From Actinomycetes bacterium (GTDB lineage Bacteria > Actinomycetota > Acidimicrobiia > Acidimicrobiales > RAAP-2), in assembly GCA_021846325.1 (NCBI GenBank), contig JAJZBX010000012.1:1-62516 (forward strand): DNA of 62,516 nucleotides, written 5' to 3'. The stretch's first letter is position 1. The number at the start of each line of letters is the position of its first letter. Made by a program: the position numbers and the translations under genes. Below, piece by piece: positions 62,400 to 62,516 of the stretch. Below the pieces are notes generated by a model. That model was not told the DNA's origin and ran no database searches. It saw only the letters and a list, made by a program, of their open reading frames with translations.

Positions 62400-62516
62400 T
62401 GTCAGCCGCCTCGAATAAGGGACCACTGACTGGTGTTCCCGCCACGAGTAAGGGACCACCTGCTGGGTGGTTCCGCCACGAGTAAGGGACCACCTCTCCG
62501 CCACGAGTAAGGGACC
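62400..62516. mobile_element. Terminal region of an insertion sequence, IS21-like
   Basis: From about 62400 the sequence no longer matches hepT. It shows four copies of CG(A/G)(A/G)TAAGGGACC, at 62412-62424, 62445-62457, 62479-62491 and 62504-62516. Iterated transposase-binding repeats and a TG terminus are features of IS21-family ends. The element continues beyond the window, so no transposase gene can be seen and the family is tentative. Confidence 0.6.

Overview
The window is a high-GC chromosomal segment from an actinobacterium. Two things support this: the conserved order lysA-hom-thrC-rho-rpmE-prfA-prmC-tsaC ... rpiB-glyA-wecA-atp operon, and several start codons that sit 6-7 nt behind a -10 box, suggesting leaderless mRNAs. 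Protein features (a long ATP synthase delta subunit, an AtuA-type acyl-CoA carboxylase cluster, 2-oxoacid:ferredoxin oxidoreductase) make class Acidimicrobiia my best guess. That placement is inference, not proof.

Layout. 1-2125: gene-poor, lower-GC DNA with a 118-bp MITE-like element flanked by an 8-bp target duplication, a tiny membrane ORF and a Nudix protein with a degenerate Nudix box. 2287-5887: a cobalamin riboswitch followed by btuF-btuC-btuD-cobO (B12 uptake and adenosylation). 5937-10651 (minus): korB, korA and a GltD-like flavoprotein with ferredoxin domains. 10875-13911: pyruvate kinase, converging on APS kinase (cysC) and a sulfotransferase. 14072-23449: a probable catabolic regulon of bicupin, SDR, amidohydrolase, ribose-type ABC importer, M24-fold hydrolase and HTH-cupin regulator. 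Two palindromes in it share the half-site ATGTTCA/TGAACAT. 23450-26095: a decayed TnpB-like gene and a secreted protein with eight 53-residue repeats.

26257-34614: tRNA-Arg, lysA, hom, thrC, rho, rpmE, prfA, prmC, tsaC. 34615-41509 (minus): an acyl-CoA carboxylase/AtuA/enoyl-CoA hydratase operon lying inside this otherwise conserved block. 41571-52032: rpiB, glyA, wecA-like and the complete F-type ATP synthase operon (two AtpI-like genes, then a-c-b-delta-alpha-gamma-beta-epsilon). Its delta subunit carries a duplicated N-terminal domain. 52177-56438: a CBS protein, glpX, murA (Asp in place of the fosfomycin-target Cys), meaB and a small membrane protein.

56726-59642: sulfate assimilation, with cysN and cysD divergent from a cysH that has lost one Fe-S ligand. 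59717-60722: a conserved-looking membrane protein and tRNA-Ala. 60730-62516: a small island with an XRE-MNT/HepT (HEPN) toxin-antitoxin pair, a decayed second hepT, and the repeat-rich end of an insertion sequence that interrupts it and runs off the window.

How the parts connect. CysND makes APS. CysH would reduce it for cysteine synthesis, whereas CysC phosphorylates it to PAPS, probably for the neighbouring sulfotransferase. The B12 locus supplies cofactor for mutases such as the one MeaB would serve. The 14-23 kb regulon is the best candidate for an undescribed metabolic system. The tRNA-Ala-adjacent HEPN/MNT region is the best candidate for an active mobile or defence locus.
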